Assembly (NCBI GenBank): GCA_030622295.1
Contig: JAUXGI010000107.1
Span: 1-5,487 of the forward strand
Source: Planctomycetota bacterium
GTDB lineage: Bacteria > Planctomycetota > B129-G9
DNA: 5,487 bases
Direction of reading: 5' to 3'
Part shown: one piece after another, positions 5,122 through 5,487 of the stretch
Layout of the letters: every line of letters starts with the position of its first letter
Position numbering within the stretch: position 1 is the first letter of the stretch
Program-made: the position numbers and the translations under genes
Notes under the pieces: generated by a model
What the model saw: only the letters and a program-made list of their open reading frames with translations
Database searches by the model: none
Told to the model about the DNA's origin: nothing

Positions 5122-5487
5122 ATGAAAACACCCGAAACGGAATCACTGCACGAACAGCGCAAGGTGCGGCTGGACAAACTGGCCGACATGCGGGCGCACG
5201 GCGTAAACCCGTACCCCGAGCGCTTCGAGCGCACACACACCATCGCCGAGACCGCAAGCCTGCCCGAAGGTACGGAAGACATCGCCACCGCCGGGCGACT
5301 CATCCTTCTCCGCAAGATGGGCAAACTCACCTTCGCGCACATCCAGGACTTCGGCGGGAAAATCCAGATAGCCCTCAGCAAAAAGGAGGTCGGCGAAGAA
5401 AAATACAAGTGGTTCCACGGCCACTTCGACATAGGCGACTTCATCGGCGTTCGCGGCAAACTCTTCCGCACAAAGACCGGCGAGTTG
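5122..5487 (+). CDS. lysS: Lysyl-tRNA synthetase, class II, N-terminal part
   Basis: The first 122 codons of a class II lysyl-tRNA synthetase, cut by the right edge (the family is about 500 residues). This cytoplasmic enzyme charges tRNA-Lys with lysine using ATP. Residues 9-35 (LHEQRKVRLDKLADMRAHG, then NPYPERF) match the N-terminal helix of LysS. From about 53 comes the OB-fold anticodon-binding domain with IATAGRLILLRKMGKLTFAH, IQDFGGKIQIAL, and DIGDFIGVRGKLFRTKTGEL, equivalent to the GRMxxxRxMGKxxF and GDxxGxxGxxFxTxTGEL patterns. The catalytic motifs lie outside the window. An in-frame stop at 5083-5085 bounds the start, and 5122 is the only ATG in the open stretch before the conserved region. 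It stands alone after the terminator at 5020. Confidence 0.93.
   Translation, partial: MKTPETESLHEQRKVRLDKLADMRAHGVNPYPERFERTHTIAETASLPEGTEDIATAGRLILLRKMGKLTFAHIQDFGGKIQIALSKKEVGEEKYKWFHGHFDIGDFIGVRGKLFRTKTGEL

Overview
The window comes from a diderm (Gram-negative type) bacterium. It encodes LptF and LptG, the two membrane subunits of the lipopolysaccharide export transporter, and two predicted lipoproteins, and the only recognisable regulatory sites look like sigma70. The DNA is GC-rich with frequent ATA and AGG codons. Short beta modules of a kind I associate with planctomycetes and their relatives, plus abundant heptamer repeats, make a Planctomycetota/PVC-type or similar environmental lineage possible. 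That placement is inference, not proof.

Layout, left to right. Bases 1-134 hold the first 44 codons of a minus-strand SemiSWEET-type sugar transporter. Bases 135-526 are a divergent non-coding region with a good extended -10 promoter (306-333) for the lpt genes. It also holds a tract of seven tandem 7-bp repeats (355-403) and a set of inverted, degenerate copies (412-505) that can fold the leader of lptF into nested stems. lptF (527-1798), lptG (1800-3194) and a small lipoprotein gene (3196-3786) follow head to tail with 1-nt gaps, and both junctions have the same CATAGGATG sequence. The 5' part of the lipoprotein frame contains a nested palindromic element (about 3319-3381).

Bases 3787-3988 are a second non-coding region with another period-7 tract (3851-3880) and a near-consensus extended -10 promoter (3915-3943). 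This promoter drives an unrecognised coiled-coil lipoprotein gene (3989-4954). An intrinsic terminator at 5020-5039 closes that unit. lysS (class II lysyl-tRNA synthetase) starts at 5122 behind a hairpin and runs off the right edge.

LptF and LptG would form the inner-membrane heterodimer that, with LptB ATPase and LptC encoded elsewhere, extracts LPS from the inner membrane. The small lipoprotein is translationally linked to them, but its role is unknown. The most unusual features are the related heptamer tracts in both promoter-bearing spacers, the palindrome read in frame upstream of a lipoprotein signal sequence, and an internally duplicated beta module in the periplasmic part of LptG.
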